This document shows, piece after piece, positions 1-8,079 of a stretch of DNA of 19,567 nt. A model generated the notes under the pieces. That model did not search any database. It had not been told where the DNA came from and worked only from the letters and a program-made list of their open reading frames with translations. The stretch is from CAZADH01 sp964483805. Lineage in GTDB: Bacteria; Muiribacteriota; Ozemobacteria; Ozemobacterales; Ozemobacteraceae. The stretch spans positions 1-19,567 of the forward strand of contig CAZADH010000096.1 of NCBI GenBank assembly GCA_964483805.1, given 5' to 3'. The position numbers and the translations under genes were made by a program. Within the stretch, counting starts at the first letter, position 1; each line of letters opens with the position of its first letter.

Positions 1-418
1 GTTGCACTTCGGCCACCGGTGTGCCGTTCAGGGTCAGGTGGCGGATGCGGGAGGTGAGTGTGTGTGGCAGGAACCCGGCCGTGCCGGAGGCCGCGTGCAT
101 CCCGAGCAGCATCACCGCGTCGGCGGCGGGGGCGGTGCCCAGGCCGGGCACCGGGCCCGGACGATAGCCCTGGCGCACCTCGACCCAGGCGGGCAGGTGG
201 TCTCGCCACAGATTGAAGCCGGTGCGGTGAAAATCCTGCACGGTGATCTGCTCGACCCCGGCCGCGGCAAGAGCGGCAATGACCGCGTTGACGTCGGCGG
301 TCATGGCGGCGCAGGCCTCGACCCAGGCGGTCGTCAGCCAGGCGGAACCCGCGCGGTCGCGACAACCGGAACACCCCTCGATGTCGGCGAGAATCAGGAC
401 GTGGCGTGGGCTGTTCAT
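1..418 (-). CDS. dppA: M55 family D-aminopeptidase (DppA-like), 3' end beyond the window
   Basis: This is a partial gene whose first 139 residues are visible; it continues past base 1. The family comprises zinc-dependent D-aminopeptidases that release N-terminal D-amino acids such as D-Ala from short peptides. Seen here: an ADIEG motif (D12, E14), QDFH (H64), GMHAASGT (H108), PHT (H119) and NGTPVAE (E137). From memory of the Bacillus subtilis DppA structure, the zinc ligands are D8, E10, H60, H104 and E133, with active-site H115. All six map here with a constant offset of +4, so the catalytic core looks intact. The ATG overlaps the TGA of the upstream membrane protein as ATGA (415-418), indicating translational coupling. 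No signal peptide is visible, so a cytoplasmic enzyme is likely. Its substrate is unknown; peptidoglycan-derived or D-residue peptides are an inference. Confidence 0.88.
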   Translation of the reverse strand, partial: MNSPRHVLILADIEGCSGCRDRAGSAWLTTAWVEACAAMTADVNAVIAALAAAGVEQITVQDFHRTGFNLWRDHLPAWVEVRQGYRPGPVPGLGTAPAADAVMLLGMHAASGTAGFLPHTLTSRIRHLTLNGTPVAEVQ

Positions 419-2289
419 GCGCGGTCGGGCCTGCGCCAGCGCCTACGCAGCCAGGGCAGCAACAACAGCGGCGGCAGGAGCCATTTGAGCGCGTAGGCGC
501 ACCGTTCGCGGGGCCGCCAGTCGTTGCCGAGCATCTCTTCTCCGCCGGCCGCCTCGATGCAGTTGCCGTCGCGACCGTACAGGCCGACCATCATCGCCGC
601 GAACGGGCCGGCCCCGCCCCAAATGCCGATGCGGATGCCGGCATCGTAATACAAAGTATGTACTAATGCCGGGTCTGCTTCGATGGCGGCCAGACTGGCG
701 GGGATCACCACGCCGAAGTCGGGGTCGAGGATCCACCACCGCTCGGGGGCCACCGCGGTGGTGACCACGGTGTGCCCACCGAGTTGCACGACACGGGCAT
801 CGCGCCCCTGCTCGCGCAACAGGGTGGTCAGCGCCAACGCCCATTGGCTGCACGGTCCGACCCCCCGTTCGATGGCCTTGGCCGGGTCGGCGTAGTGATA
901 GAAACGACACTGCTGCCGCCACTCACCGAGCCCCCACAACCACGGGTTCTCGGTGAACGGGACCTGCAATCCGAGGGCGGCGCGGCGGCGATTGCCCCAA
1001 TAATGAATGGTGGTTGCCGCAATGGTGGTGGTCAGGCGGCAGGCGGTTGCTGCCGGGCTCTCGCCCGGGATGTCTTCGAGAAGCGGGCGCGCTTCACGCC
1101 AGGGCAGGGTGAGGTCACGCGGGCCGTGGCCGGCAAACGAGCCCACCCACCCGGCCGTGCCGCCATCAGCCATGGGCGACCGCAGCGAGAGGAGGCAACT
1201 CGAGCCGGCCAGTGCGAGCAAAACTGCGCCGATGGCCGCCAGGGCCTCGACCCAGGGAATGCGGCCATGGTTCGCCGCATGGCGCCACAGGATGGCAAAC
1301 AGGAGGGTTGCCGCCCAACTCAGCGCGATGCCCCCGGCGGTGACCTGGACCGGGAACTCAACGACGACGGTGGGGGGCAGCGCGGTCGCGGGCAGGGCGA
1401 AGTTCATCGCCAGGTAACAGTCGATATCGGCGAAACCGCCGGCCGGCAATGGCGTGCATTCGTTGTATTGCACCAACGCGTTCGTGCCGTAACGCACGCG
1501 CAATGGTATCGTGTCCTCGCGCGATGGCGGTGGGGCGATCTCGAGAAAGGGCCCGGCATAGCGGGAGAACGGCACCACGACATGCGTGGGGCCTGGTACG
1601 GTCGTGTCGGTCGCCGCTGGGCCCGCGGCAACCGTGGCTCCGGCAGCGGCAATGAGATAGTCGTTGGCGACGTTGGCGATGGCAAGGGTGCGCGATCCGG
1701 GCCAACCGGCGAAACGGGTGGCGGTGGCAAGGACGCTCAGGCAACCCAGGGCAACGACTGCGGCTCCTGTCAGGCATCGGCGCAACCGCACGACCCGTTC
1801 CGGTGCGTGGGTAGATGCGCTGTCGGTCAGGCGCACCAGCGCACCGACGAGTGCGAGGGTTGCCCACACCACGAGCCAGGGTGAAGGCGCCAACGGGGCG
1901 GTCACCCGATAAGTCCGGCCGTTGTCTCGGGGTGATGAACCGTCGGAGGTCGAGAAGTAAAGCTGGTCACACCAGTGGGAGAAGCGGCCCCCACCGTGGT
2001 TGCGAATCTCGTCGTGGGCGACATGCGCTGGACCGAGCGGCGTGTCGTTCTCGTGTACCACGAGGCGGCTGGCCCGGTGATGGGCGCTGTCATCGCCCCG
2101 CAGGAGGGTGACGGGCCAACCCAGGTCAACGCGGCAGCACCAGGCCAGCCCCTGTTCTGGGCGGAATTCGTTGGGGTTGAGCGCGCGGGTGATCAGCGGA
2201 GGCCGCCAGCTCCAGAAGAGGATGCCCACGGCGGCGAGGCCGAGCACAAACCACGCCCGGTCGCGCCACGACGATGGCCCACTCAACAT
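415..2289 (-). CDS. Multi-pass membrane protein with transglutaminase-like domain
   Basis: About 624 residues from the ATG at 2289. Hydrophobic segments lie near residues 12-28, 135-155, 170-190, 315-335 and 345-370, with a last one near the C terminus (about 602-615) followed by a very basic tail. The region between about 420 and 540 looks like a transglutaminase/cysteine-protease fold. GPCSQWA (C480) begins a helix, GGHTVV gives H506 and ILDPDFG gives D522, in the order and spacing of a Cys-His-Asp triad. The parts between the membrane segments (about 30-135 and 190-315) are probably extracytoplasmic and match nothing I recognise. The start is uncertain because the 10-N gap lies just upstream: an alternative GTG at 2337 has a better SD (AGGAGGT) but reads through the Ns. 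The stop overlaps the dppA start, so the two proteins are probably made together. Whether it is a protease, amidase or crosslinking enzyme cannot be told. Confidence 0.72.
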   Translation of the reverse strand: MLSGPSSWRDRAWFVLGLAAVGILFWSWRPPLITRALNPNEFRPEQGLAWCCRVDLGWPVTLLRGDDSAHHRASRLVVHENDTPLGPAHVAHDEIRNHGGGRFSHWCDQLYFSTSDGSSPRDNGRTYRVTAPLAPSPWLVVWATLALVGALVRLTDSASTHAPERVVRLRRCLTGAAVVALGCLSVLATATRFAGWPGSRTLAIANVANDYLIAAAGATVAAGPAATDTTVPGPTHVVVPFSRYAGPFLEIAPPPSREDTIPLRVRYGTNALVQYNECTPLPAGGFADIDCYLAMNFALPATALPPTVVVEFPVQVTAGGIALSWAATLLFAILWRHAANHGRIPWVEALAAIGAVLLALAGSSCLLSLRSPMADGGTAGWVGSFAGHGPRDLTLPWREARPLLEDIPGESPAATACRLTTTIAATTIHYWGNRRRAALGLQVPFTENPWLWGLGEWRQQCRFYHYADPAKAIERGVGPCSQWALALTTLLREQGRDARVVQLGGHTVVTTAVAPERWWILDPDFGVVIPASLAAIEADPALVHTLYYDAGIRIGIWGGAGPFAAMMVGLYGRDGNCIEAAGGEEMLGNDWRPRERCAYALKWLLPPLLLLPWLRRRWRRPDRA

Positions 2290-2292
2290 GAC

Positions 2293-2302
2293 NNNNNNNN
2301 NN
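2293..2302. other. Assembly gap (10 Ns) flanked by a duplicated 9-mer
   Basis: Ten Ns are flanked on the left by CAACATGAC (2284-2292) and on the right by the same CAACATGAC (2303-2311). The simplest reading is two contig ends that overlap by nine bases and were joined with a placeholder. If so, the gap has no real content and the region should be 19 bases shorter. The duplicated word contains the start codon of the transglutaminase-like membrane protein, so the reading frame across the gap should not be trusted. Confidence 0.9.
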
Positions 2303-2376
2303 CAACATGACGGCCTCTGCGGCGCCAATCGGAGCACTGGGCACCTCCTGTGCCGGCGGTGGTGGGAGGGGCGGCA

Positions 2377-2406
2377 AAGATACGGGCCGGCCTCGCGGCC
2401 GGCCCG
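2377..2406 (-). terminator. Rho-independent terminator after trmFO
   Basis: A perfect 10-bp GC stem (CGGGCCGGCC at 2383-2392 paired with GGCCGGCCCG at 2397-2406) closes a TCGC/GCGA tetraloop. On the minus strand it lies about 30 bases past the trmFO stop and is followed by the T-rich TATCTTT. It separates the HEAT-dprA-smg-topA-trmFO operon from the membrane-protein/dppA pair. The T tract is imperfect, so efficiency is uncertain. Confidence 0.65.
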
Positions 2407-2435
2407 AAAATACAGTGTATTTATAACCCGTTGTC

Positions 2436-3818
2436 TCAGGTGACGTCCCCGTCGATCTTGGCGAGACGCAACTCATCGCAGAACTCGCGGAACACCTGGC
2501 GGGCCCGCAGGATCAGTTGCTTGCGCCGGCGGTCGGCGTTGTGGATCTGTTGGAAATCGTCTTGCCACAGGCCGAAGGTGGCGTTGACCGGGTTCAGATG
2601 TTTGTGGCCGGTGAAGGTCAGGTAGTTGAGAATGCCGCCGATCATGCTGTGGGGCGGCGGTGAGATCGGTTCTTTGCCCTCGAGGGTGCGGAAGCAGTTG
2701 ATGCCGGCCAGCAGGCCGGTACCGATCGCCTCGGTGTATCCCTCGGCACCGCAGATCTGGCCGGCGACGAAACAGTGTTGCAGATCGCGGAAGCGCAGGC
2801 AGTGATCGAGCAACTTCGGGCTGTTGAGGAAGGTGTTGCGATGGAACTGCCCGAGGCGCACGAACTCGGCATTGGCCAGCGCCGGAATCAGCCGCAGCAC
2901 CCGTTCCTGTTCGCCGTGCTTGAGGTTGGTCTGGCAACCGACCAGGTTGTAGAGGGTGCCCACCAGGTTGTCTTGCCGGAGCTGCAATACTGCGTATGGC
3001 TGTTGGTTGGTCCGCGGGTCGATCAGGCCGACCGGCTTGAGCGGGCCATGTCGCAACGACTCCGGCCCGGTCTTGGCGATCTGGTCGATCGGTTGGCAGG
3101 CACAGAAATACTTCTCGCGTTCGTCATGCTCGAGTTTCGTCAGCGGAATCTTCTCGGCCGCCAACAACTCGCGCACAAAGGTTTCGTACTCGCTTCTGGT
3201 CAGCGGGCAGTTGACGTAGTCCCCTTTGGCGTTGGCGGTGGCGCCGTCGGCCTCGCCGTAACGATTGGCGCGAAACGCTTTGGTCATGTCGACGGTTTCG
3301 ATGTTGACGATCGGTGCGATTGCATCGAAGAAGAACAGGTGTTTCTCGCCGAAGCGTCGGGCCAGGTTCTCGTGCAACTTCGCTGAGGTGAGCGGTCCGG
3401 TGGCCAGGACGGTCAGGCCGGTCTCGGGCAGATCGGTGGCTTCTTCCACGCGGTAATCGACGAGGGCATGGCCCTTCAGGTAACGGCCGACCTCGCGCGA
3501 GAACGCCTCGCGGTCGACGGCCAGCGCGTTGCCGGCCGGCACCCGGTATTTGTAGGCGACCTCGAGCAGAAAGCAGTTGAGCGTGCGCAGCTCTTCCTTG
3601 AGGAGTCCGGCGGCGCGGTCGGGCAAGTTCGACCCGAGCGAGTTGCTGCAGACGAGTTCGGCCGGTTCGTCGCTGACGTGGGCACCCGTGGGGATGGCCG
3701 GACGCATCTCGAAAATGCGCACCGGAATGCTCCGGCGCACGAGCTGGTAAGCCGCTTCGCTGCCGGCCAGACCCGCGCCGATGATGGTGACCTGGGGTTC
3801 TCTACGCCTCGTCGCCAC
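2436..3818 (-). CDS. trmFO: Methylenetetrahydrofolate--tRNA-(uracil-5-)-methyltransferase TrmFO
   Basis: This folate- and FAD-dependent enzyme makes 5-methyluridine at position 54 in the T-loop of tRNA. The 460-residue length is normal for the family. The N terminus carries the FAD dinucleotide-binding motif IIGAGLAGSEAA (about 12-23), followed by the family signature EMRP and ELVCSNSLGSN. C57 in CSNS and C241 in ACQPID match the two conserved family cysteines (C53 and C226 in B. subtilis, from memory). GPLKPVGL (258-265) and GQICGAEGYTEA are also TrmFO hallmarks. The start is a GTG at 3818, chosen because AAGGAGG lies five bases upstream. The gene overlaps the end of topA by 17 bases, so coupled translation is likely. 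It is the last gene of the operon and is followed by a terminator hairpin. Presence of TrmFO implies a lineage that uses folate rather than SAM for m5U54. Confidence 0.96.
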   Translation of the reverse strand: MATRRREPQVTIIGAGLAGSEAAYQLVRRSIPVRIFEMRPAIPTGAHVSDEPAELVCSNSLGSNLPDRAAGLLKEELRTLNCFLLEVAYKYRVPAGNALAVDREAFSREVGRYLKGHALVDYRVEEATDLPETGLTVLATGPLTSAKLHENLARRFGEKHLFFFDAIAPIVNIETVDMTKAFRANRYGEADGATANAKGDYVNCPLTRSEYETFVRELLAAEKIPLTKLEHDEREKYFCACQPIDQIAKTGPESLRHGPLKPVGLIDPRTNQQPYAVLQLRQDNLVGTLYNLVGCQTNLKHGEQERVLRLIPALANAEFVRLGQFHRNTFLNSPKLLDHCLRFRDLQHCFVAGQICGAEGYTEAIGTGLLAGINCFRTLEGKEPISPPPHSMIGGILNYLTFTGHKHLNPVNATFGLWQDDFQQIHNADRRRKQLILRARQVFREFCDELRLAKIDGDVT

Positions 3819-6201
3819 CTGCGCCTCCTTCAGCCCCTTCTGTAACTACAACGTGTTTACATTCCTTGTTCGAGCACTTCGCGTGTGTGCCCAGCTTCTT
3901 GGTGACGTTCTCGACCATGGGCGACTGGCACTGGGGACACAACGTGCCGGTGGGTTTGCCCCAGGTCACGAAGTCACACTTCGGATAGGCGGTGCACCCA
4001 TAGAAGATGCGGCGGGTCTTGGTGCGCTTGATCGTGATCTTGCCGGGGCAACCCGCCTTCGGGCAGGCGATGCCCAGATCTTGTTGGATCGGCTTGGTGT
4101 TCTTGCACTTCGGGTAACCCGGGCAGGCAAGGAACCGGCCGAACCGACCGGTGCGAACCACCATCTTGCTGCCGCATTTGTCGCAGACCTCATCGGTCTC
4201 GATCGGCGTCACCGGCGGCGCCGAGGCTTTCGCCTCATCGAGTGCCTGGCGCAGGGCAATCTTGCCTTCTTGCGGCGCATCGGCAAAGAGCAACATGTCT
4301 TCGGGAATGTTCTCGGTCGTCTTGCACTCGGGATAGTGCGAACAGGCCAGGAACTTGCCGGCGCGACCGAACTTCACGACCATGCCGTGCTGACAGTTCG
4401 GACAGACACAATCGGTGGTGATCTCGACGCGCTTGAGCTTGTCTTCGGCATGCTTCAGGGCGCCGACGAACTGCTTGTAGAAATCGCCGAGCACGGCGAC
4501 CCAGTTCTTCGCTCCGTCTTCGACCTGATCGAGCAGGTCTTCCATTTGTGCCGTGAAGCTGGTGTTGATGACCGTGGTGAAGTGCTCGGTCAGCAGATTG
4601 TTGGTCAGGAACGCGGCGTCGGTGGGCATGAAACGACCCTCGACCTTGCGCACGTAGTTGCGCTGCTGGATCGTGTCGATGATTGTCGAGTAGGTCGACG
4701 GGCGACCGATGCCCTCTTTCTCGAGCGTCTTGATCAACATCGCTTCGGAATACCGGGGCGGGGGTTGCGTGAAGTTCTGCTTGGGGTCGAGCTTGCCGAG
4801 GGTCAGTGCCTGTCCCTTGGCCAGTTCGGGCAGGGTCTGCTTGGTGTCGGCCTCGGTGTCGGCCTCCTCATCGGTCTTGGCGTCGCCGCGGTCATGCGCC
4901 GCATCGCGCTCTTTGTCTTCGTCTTCGTCGCGCGCCACCTGGTAGACGCTCATGTAACCGTCGAATTTGAGGGTGGTGCCGGTGACCTGGAAGGTGTAGC
5001 GACCCGCGTTGATGTCGACCGCAAGCACATCGAACAGCGCTTCGGCCATCTGGGTGGCGACAAACCGGCGCCAGATCAAGGTGTAGAGCTTCAACTCGTC
5101 TTTGTCGAGATCGTCGGTAAGCGTGTCGGGGTGACGCTGCACGGCCGCCGGTCGGACCGCTTCGTGGGCGTCTTGTGCGCCTTTCTTGGTGCGGTACACC
5201 CGGGCCTGCGCCAGCGCATACTCTTTGCCGAACTTGCCGGTGACATATTCGTTGGCTTCGGCCAACGCTTCGGGCGCGATGCGGACCGAATCGGTTCTCA
5301 TGTACGTGATCAGACCGACCTGCCCCTCACCCTTGATGTTCACGCCTTCATAAAGCTTCTGGGCGATCGACATCGTGCGTTTCGCGGTGAACCCGAAGCG
5401 TCGGGCGGCCTCTTGCTGGAGGGTGCTGGTGATGAAGGGCGGGGGTGGCGTCTGTTTGCGGCTGCGGCGATTGACCGCGCTCACACCAAACGCGGCACGG
5501 CTCAGTTCGTCGAGGATCGCGTCGGCCGCGGCCTTGTTGGGGATCACCAGTTTCTTGCCGTCGGCACGGGTGAGCTTCGCTTCGAAACTCTCACCCTTGT
5601 CGGTTTTCACGATTGCTTTGATGGTCCAGTATTCTTCTTTTTTGAAGCCGCGGATCTCGCGCTCGCGGTGGCAGATGAGCATGACCGCCACCGACTGGAC
5701 GCGACCGGCCGACAACCCCTTCTGCACTTTCTTCCAGAGGAGGGGCGACAGCTTGTAGCCGACGAGGCGGTCGAGAATGCGGCGACTTTGTTGGGCCATG
5801 ACCAGATTCATGTTGATCGGGCTCGGATGCTCGATCGCCGACACCACGGCGTCGCGCGTGATCGAGTTGAACGTGACGCGGCACGAGGCCGACTCCTTGA
5901 TGCCCAAAACCCGCGCCAGATGCCAACTGATCGCCTCGCCCTCGCGATCGGGGTCGGGGGCGAGAAACACCTGATCGGCTTTGCTGGCGAGGTCTTTGAG
6001 CTTCTTGATGACCTCGCCCTTCTCTTTCACTTCATGGTAATCCGGGGCAAAACCGGCATCGACATCGACACCGAGTTTGGTCTTGGGCAGGTCCATGATG
6101 TGACCCTTGCTGGCCTCGACGACAAAACTCTTGCCGAGGAACTTCGAAAGGGTCTTGATCTTGCCCGGAGACTCGACGATCAACAGGTTCTTAGCGGCCA
6201 T
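3802..6201 (-). CDS. topA: DNA topoisomerase I (type IA)
   Basis: Relaxes negative supercoils by single-strand passage through a covalent 5'-phosphotyrosine. It is 799 residues from the ATG at 6201, chosen because AAGGAG lies about eight bases upstream and MAAKNLLIVESPGK begins the Toprim domain. Toprim acidic residues are E10 and DPDRE (83-87). The catalytic tyrosine is Y300 in LITYMRTDS. The central domain includes the GLSAGRVQS (162-170) and EGIGRPSTYSTI motifs. A strongly acidic, Asp/Glu/Lys-rich linker near residues 420-455 (EDEDKERDAAHDRGD) interrupts the core. The C terminus has four cysteine-type zinc ribbons, at about 598-626, 673-699, 713-742 and 755-781, and then a Gly/Ala/Glu tail. 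It lies 125 bases downstream of smg and overlaps trmFO. Identity is secure; the charged insert is the only unusual part. Confidence 0.97.
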   Translation of the reverse strand: MAAKNLLIVESPGKIKTLSKFLGKSFVVEASKGHIMDLPKTKLGVDVDAGFAPDYHEVKEKGEVIKKLKDLASKADQVFLAPDPDREGEAISWHLARVLGIKESASCRVTFNSITRDAVVSAIEHPSPINMNLVMAQQSRRILDRLVGYKLSPLLWKKVQKGLSAGRVQSVAVMLICHREREIRGFKKEEYWTIKAIVKTDKGESFEAKLTRADGKKLVIPNKAAADAILDELSRAAFGVSAVNRRSRKQTPPPPFITSTLQQEAARRFGFTAKRTMSIAQKLYEGVNIKGEGQVGLITYMRTDSVRIAPEALAEANEYVTGKFGKEYALAQARVYRTKKGAQDAHEAVRPAAVQRHPDTLTDDLDKDELKLYTLIWRRFVATQMAEALFDVLAVDINAGRYTFQVTGTTLKFDGYMSVYQVARDEDEDKERDAAHDRGDAKTDEEADTEADTKQTLPELAKGQALTLGKLDPKQNFTQPPPRYSEAMLIKTLEKEGIGRPSTYSTIIDTIQQRNYVRKVEGRFMPTDAAFLTNNLLTEHFTTVINTSFTAQMEDLLDQVEDGAKNWVAVLGDFYKQFVGALKHAEDKLKRVEITTDCVCPNCQHGMVVKFGRAGKFLACSHYPECKTTENIPEDMLLFADAPQEGKIALRQALDEAKASAPPVTPIETDEVCDKCGSKMVVRTGRFGRFLACPGYPKCKNTKPIQQDLGIACPKAGCPGKITIKRTKTRRIFYGCTAYPKCDFVTWGKPTGTLCPQCQSPMVENVTKKLGTHAKCSNKECKHVVVTEGAEGGAGGDEA

Positions 6202-6326
6202 GGCCTTCACTCCTTGGAAGCGGTCACCCACAACGACAGGCCACGCCAGTGCCGATACCGGTCACACGGTCGGGATTGGTGCGGGGCTGTGTTCATGGTT
6301 TGCTGGCTTGCACACCCAGGTGCGTG

Positions 6327-6869
6327 TCAGTTGATGTATTGCGGCATCGGAACGCGCGGACTGAGGCGCCACGAATCGGGGCGTGCCTGCACGTAACCCA
6401 GATGCCCGAGAATGATCTTCAGCCGCAAACGACTGACCTGACGCAGATCGCTGCGCAGGATGAACTCGATCACCTGCTCGACCATGTTGAGATCGACCAG
6501 ACCCTGGGCCAGCAGTTGCAGCAACTCGCCGCGCGCACCCGGACTCAACCGGCACGCTTCCAGTTCGTGCAGCAGCCGCGGGAAGGACGGCAGCCGCTGC
6601 GAACGTGGCTCGGCATCGACCGGCGTATCACCGGACTGCACCTGGACCGACCCGGCCGCATGTGTATTTACAGGGTATTTATCAAAGAGCGTGGCCACCC
6701 ACCGACAGGCCATCTCGATCTCTTCGGTCTTGAAGCCGCGCTTGATCAGGCGCGCAATCGTCTCCGATTCGGGCGGTTGCGTGGCGAGATCCGGGTTGTC
6801 GTTGATGCGGCGCATCAGCAACCCCATGATCCGCACGACATTGGCCAGCATCGCTTTCGATCGTTCCAT
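6327..6869 (-). CDS. smg: DUF494/Smg family protein
   Basis: A 180-residue protein of the Smg/DUF494 family, whose biochemical role is not established. The family is often encoded beside dprA/smf and topA, exactly as here. Visible family features are the N-terminal block with VVRIMGLLMRRI, the RGFKTEEIEMACRWVATL helix (about 44-61), and the C-terminal GELLQLLAQGLVDLNMVEQVIE and LRLKIILGHLGY helices. It is somewhat longer than E. coli Smg (about 157 residues) because of a polar linker around residues 64-95. The ATG at 6869 follows the dprA stop by six bases and has GAGG upstream. An ATG at 6851 would also give a family-like N terminus but has a weaker ribosome site. Operon position suggests a link to DNA processing or topology, which is inference only. 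Confidence 0.85.
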   Translation of the reverse strand: MERSKAMLANVVRIMGLLMRRINDNPDLATQPPESETIARLIKRGFKTEEIEMACRWVATLFDKYPVNTHAAGSVQVQSGDTPVDAEPRSQRLPSFPRLLHELEACRLSPGARGELLQLLAQGLVDLNMVEQVIEFILRSDLRQVSRLRLKIILGHLGYVQARPDSWRLSPRVPMPQYIN

Positions 6870-6875
6870 CGGTGG

Positions 6876-8069
6876 CTACCTCGATTCTTGGGTTCGGACC
6901 TTGGACTGGAAAAAATTGCCGGGGAAGCGGGTCAGGGCCTGGCGCACCTCGAGTTGGAGCAGCATGGGATACAGCTCGGCCGAGGTCCAGGCATCGTTGG
7001 CCAACAACCGTTCGAGCGAAACCGGTTCGTCGGCACACAGGGTCAGCAGTTCGCGTTCGCGCGGTGAGAAATCGGCGGGGTCGACCGCAGCCGGCGCCGG
7101 TTCGCGGGAAGCGCGGGTTGCTTTGTCGGATGGTTCGGGCCCGATAACGACGTGGCCGTAGGCAGCCGCGATGTCTTCGGGACTGGTCACGGGCGTGGCC
7201 CCCAGTTTGAGCAGGTGGTTCGGCCCTTCGGACAGCGACCAGCGGATGTTGCCGGGAACTGCAAACACGTCGCGGTCTTGCTGCAGGGCATGGTGCGCGG
7301 TGATGATCGAGCCGCTGCGGATCGTCCCTTCGATGACGACGACCCCGAGGGCGAGCCCGGAGATGATGCGATTGCGCACGGGAAAATGGTGCGGCAGCGG
7401 CGGCGTGCCCGGAGCATACTCTGTAAATACAGCGCCGCGCTCGAGCAGTTGTTTGCGGATGCGATGGTTTGCCCGCGGATAGGCCTGGTCGACGCCGCAG
7501 CCCAACACCGCCACGCTTGGCGACAACCCTTCGAGGGCACCCTTGTGGGCAAAGGTGTCGATACCGAGGGCCAGGCCGGAAACCACGACAAACCCCAGAT
7601 CGGACAACCCGCGGCCGAACTGGCGGGCGACGTCGTACCCCTGCTGGCTGGCCCGGCGGGAACCCACGACGGCGATGGCCGGTCGTGACGCCACTTCGGG
7701 ATTGCCCACCGCATAGAGCACGATCGGGGCATCGGCAGTCTCGCGCAACCGGGCCGGATACAGCGGATCGGCGAAGGTCAGCACCGACAGACCCTCGACG
7801 GCCCGCAGCGGCGCGAAATCGACGGCGGCGAACGGCCGCTCACGCGCCTCGAGAAACCGGCGCAACCGCGTCGCTGTCCAACCGGGAACCTCGGCGAGGT
7901 CGTCACTCGTGGCTGCCAGTACGCCTTCGGGGGTGCCAAAACGCTTGATCAGACCGCATTTGACCGTCTCGCCCACCCAGTCGAGCCCGGCCAGTTGCAG
8001 CCAGGGGGTGAGGGCTCGTTCTTGCGCCGGGTTCATCGTTGCCGCCGCCTGCGTTTTTTTGCTGGTCAT
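6876..8069 (-). CDS. dprA: DNA-processing protein DprA/Smf
   Basis: DprA protects incoming single-stranded DNA during natural transformation and loads RecA onto it. This copy has 397 residues. A helix-hairpin-helix-like N terminus (about 40-78, FGTPEGVLAATSDDLAEVPGW) precedes the Rossmann domain (about 95-305). Within that domain are VVGSRRAS (135-141), VVSGLALGIDTFAHKGAL (from 162), FPVRNRIISGLA (229-240), RSGSIITAHHAL and DVFAVPG. A winged-helix tail follows (about 335-390). All the usual DprA motifs are present. The ATG at 8069 was preferred because it lies 10 bases after the HEAT gene stop; an ATG at 8036 is possible and neither site has a strong SD. Smg follows after six bases. The gene alone does not prove competence, since dprA is widespread. 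Confidence 0.95.
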   Translation of the reverse strand: MTSKKTQAAATMNPAQERALTPWLQLAGLDWVGETVKCGLIKRFGTPEGVLAATSDDLAEVPGWTATRLRRFLEARERPFAAVDFAPLRAVEGLSVLTFADPLYPARLRETADAPIVLYAVGNPEVASRPAIAVVGSRRASQQGYDVARQFGRGLSDLGFVVVSGLALGIDTFAHKGALEGLSPSVAVLGCGVDQAYPRANHRIRKQLLERGAVFTEYAPGTPPLPHHFPVRNRIISGLALGVVVIEGTIRSGSIITAHHALQQDRDVFAVPGNIRWSLSEGPNHLLKLGATPVTSPEDIAAAYGHVVIGPEPSDKATRASREPAPAAVDPADFSPRERELLTLCADEPVSLERLLANDAWTSAELYPMLLQLEVRQALTRFPGNFFQSKVRTQESR

Positions 8070-8079
8070 GGTCGCTCGC

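Noticed and set aside
772..1884. A 370-codon plus-strand open frame opposite the membrane protein
   Set aside because: The translation is Gly/Arg/Ala-rich and without domains, whereas the minus strand has membrane segments and a catalytic triad pattern.
3781..6396. An 871-codon open frame on the plus strand opposite topA
   Set aside because: It mirrors the codon phase of topA in GC-rich DNA and its translation is repetitive Arg/Gly/Val/Leu without recognisable motifs; topA on the other strand is certain.
2408..7432. DNA-uptake sequence explaining the AATACA-type words near dprA
   Set aside because: Uptake sequences are near-identical 9-12-mers in many copies; the words here share only about six bases and diverge outside that core.
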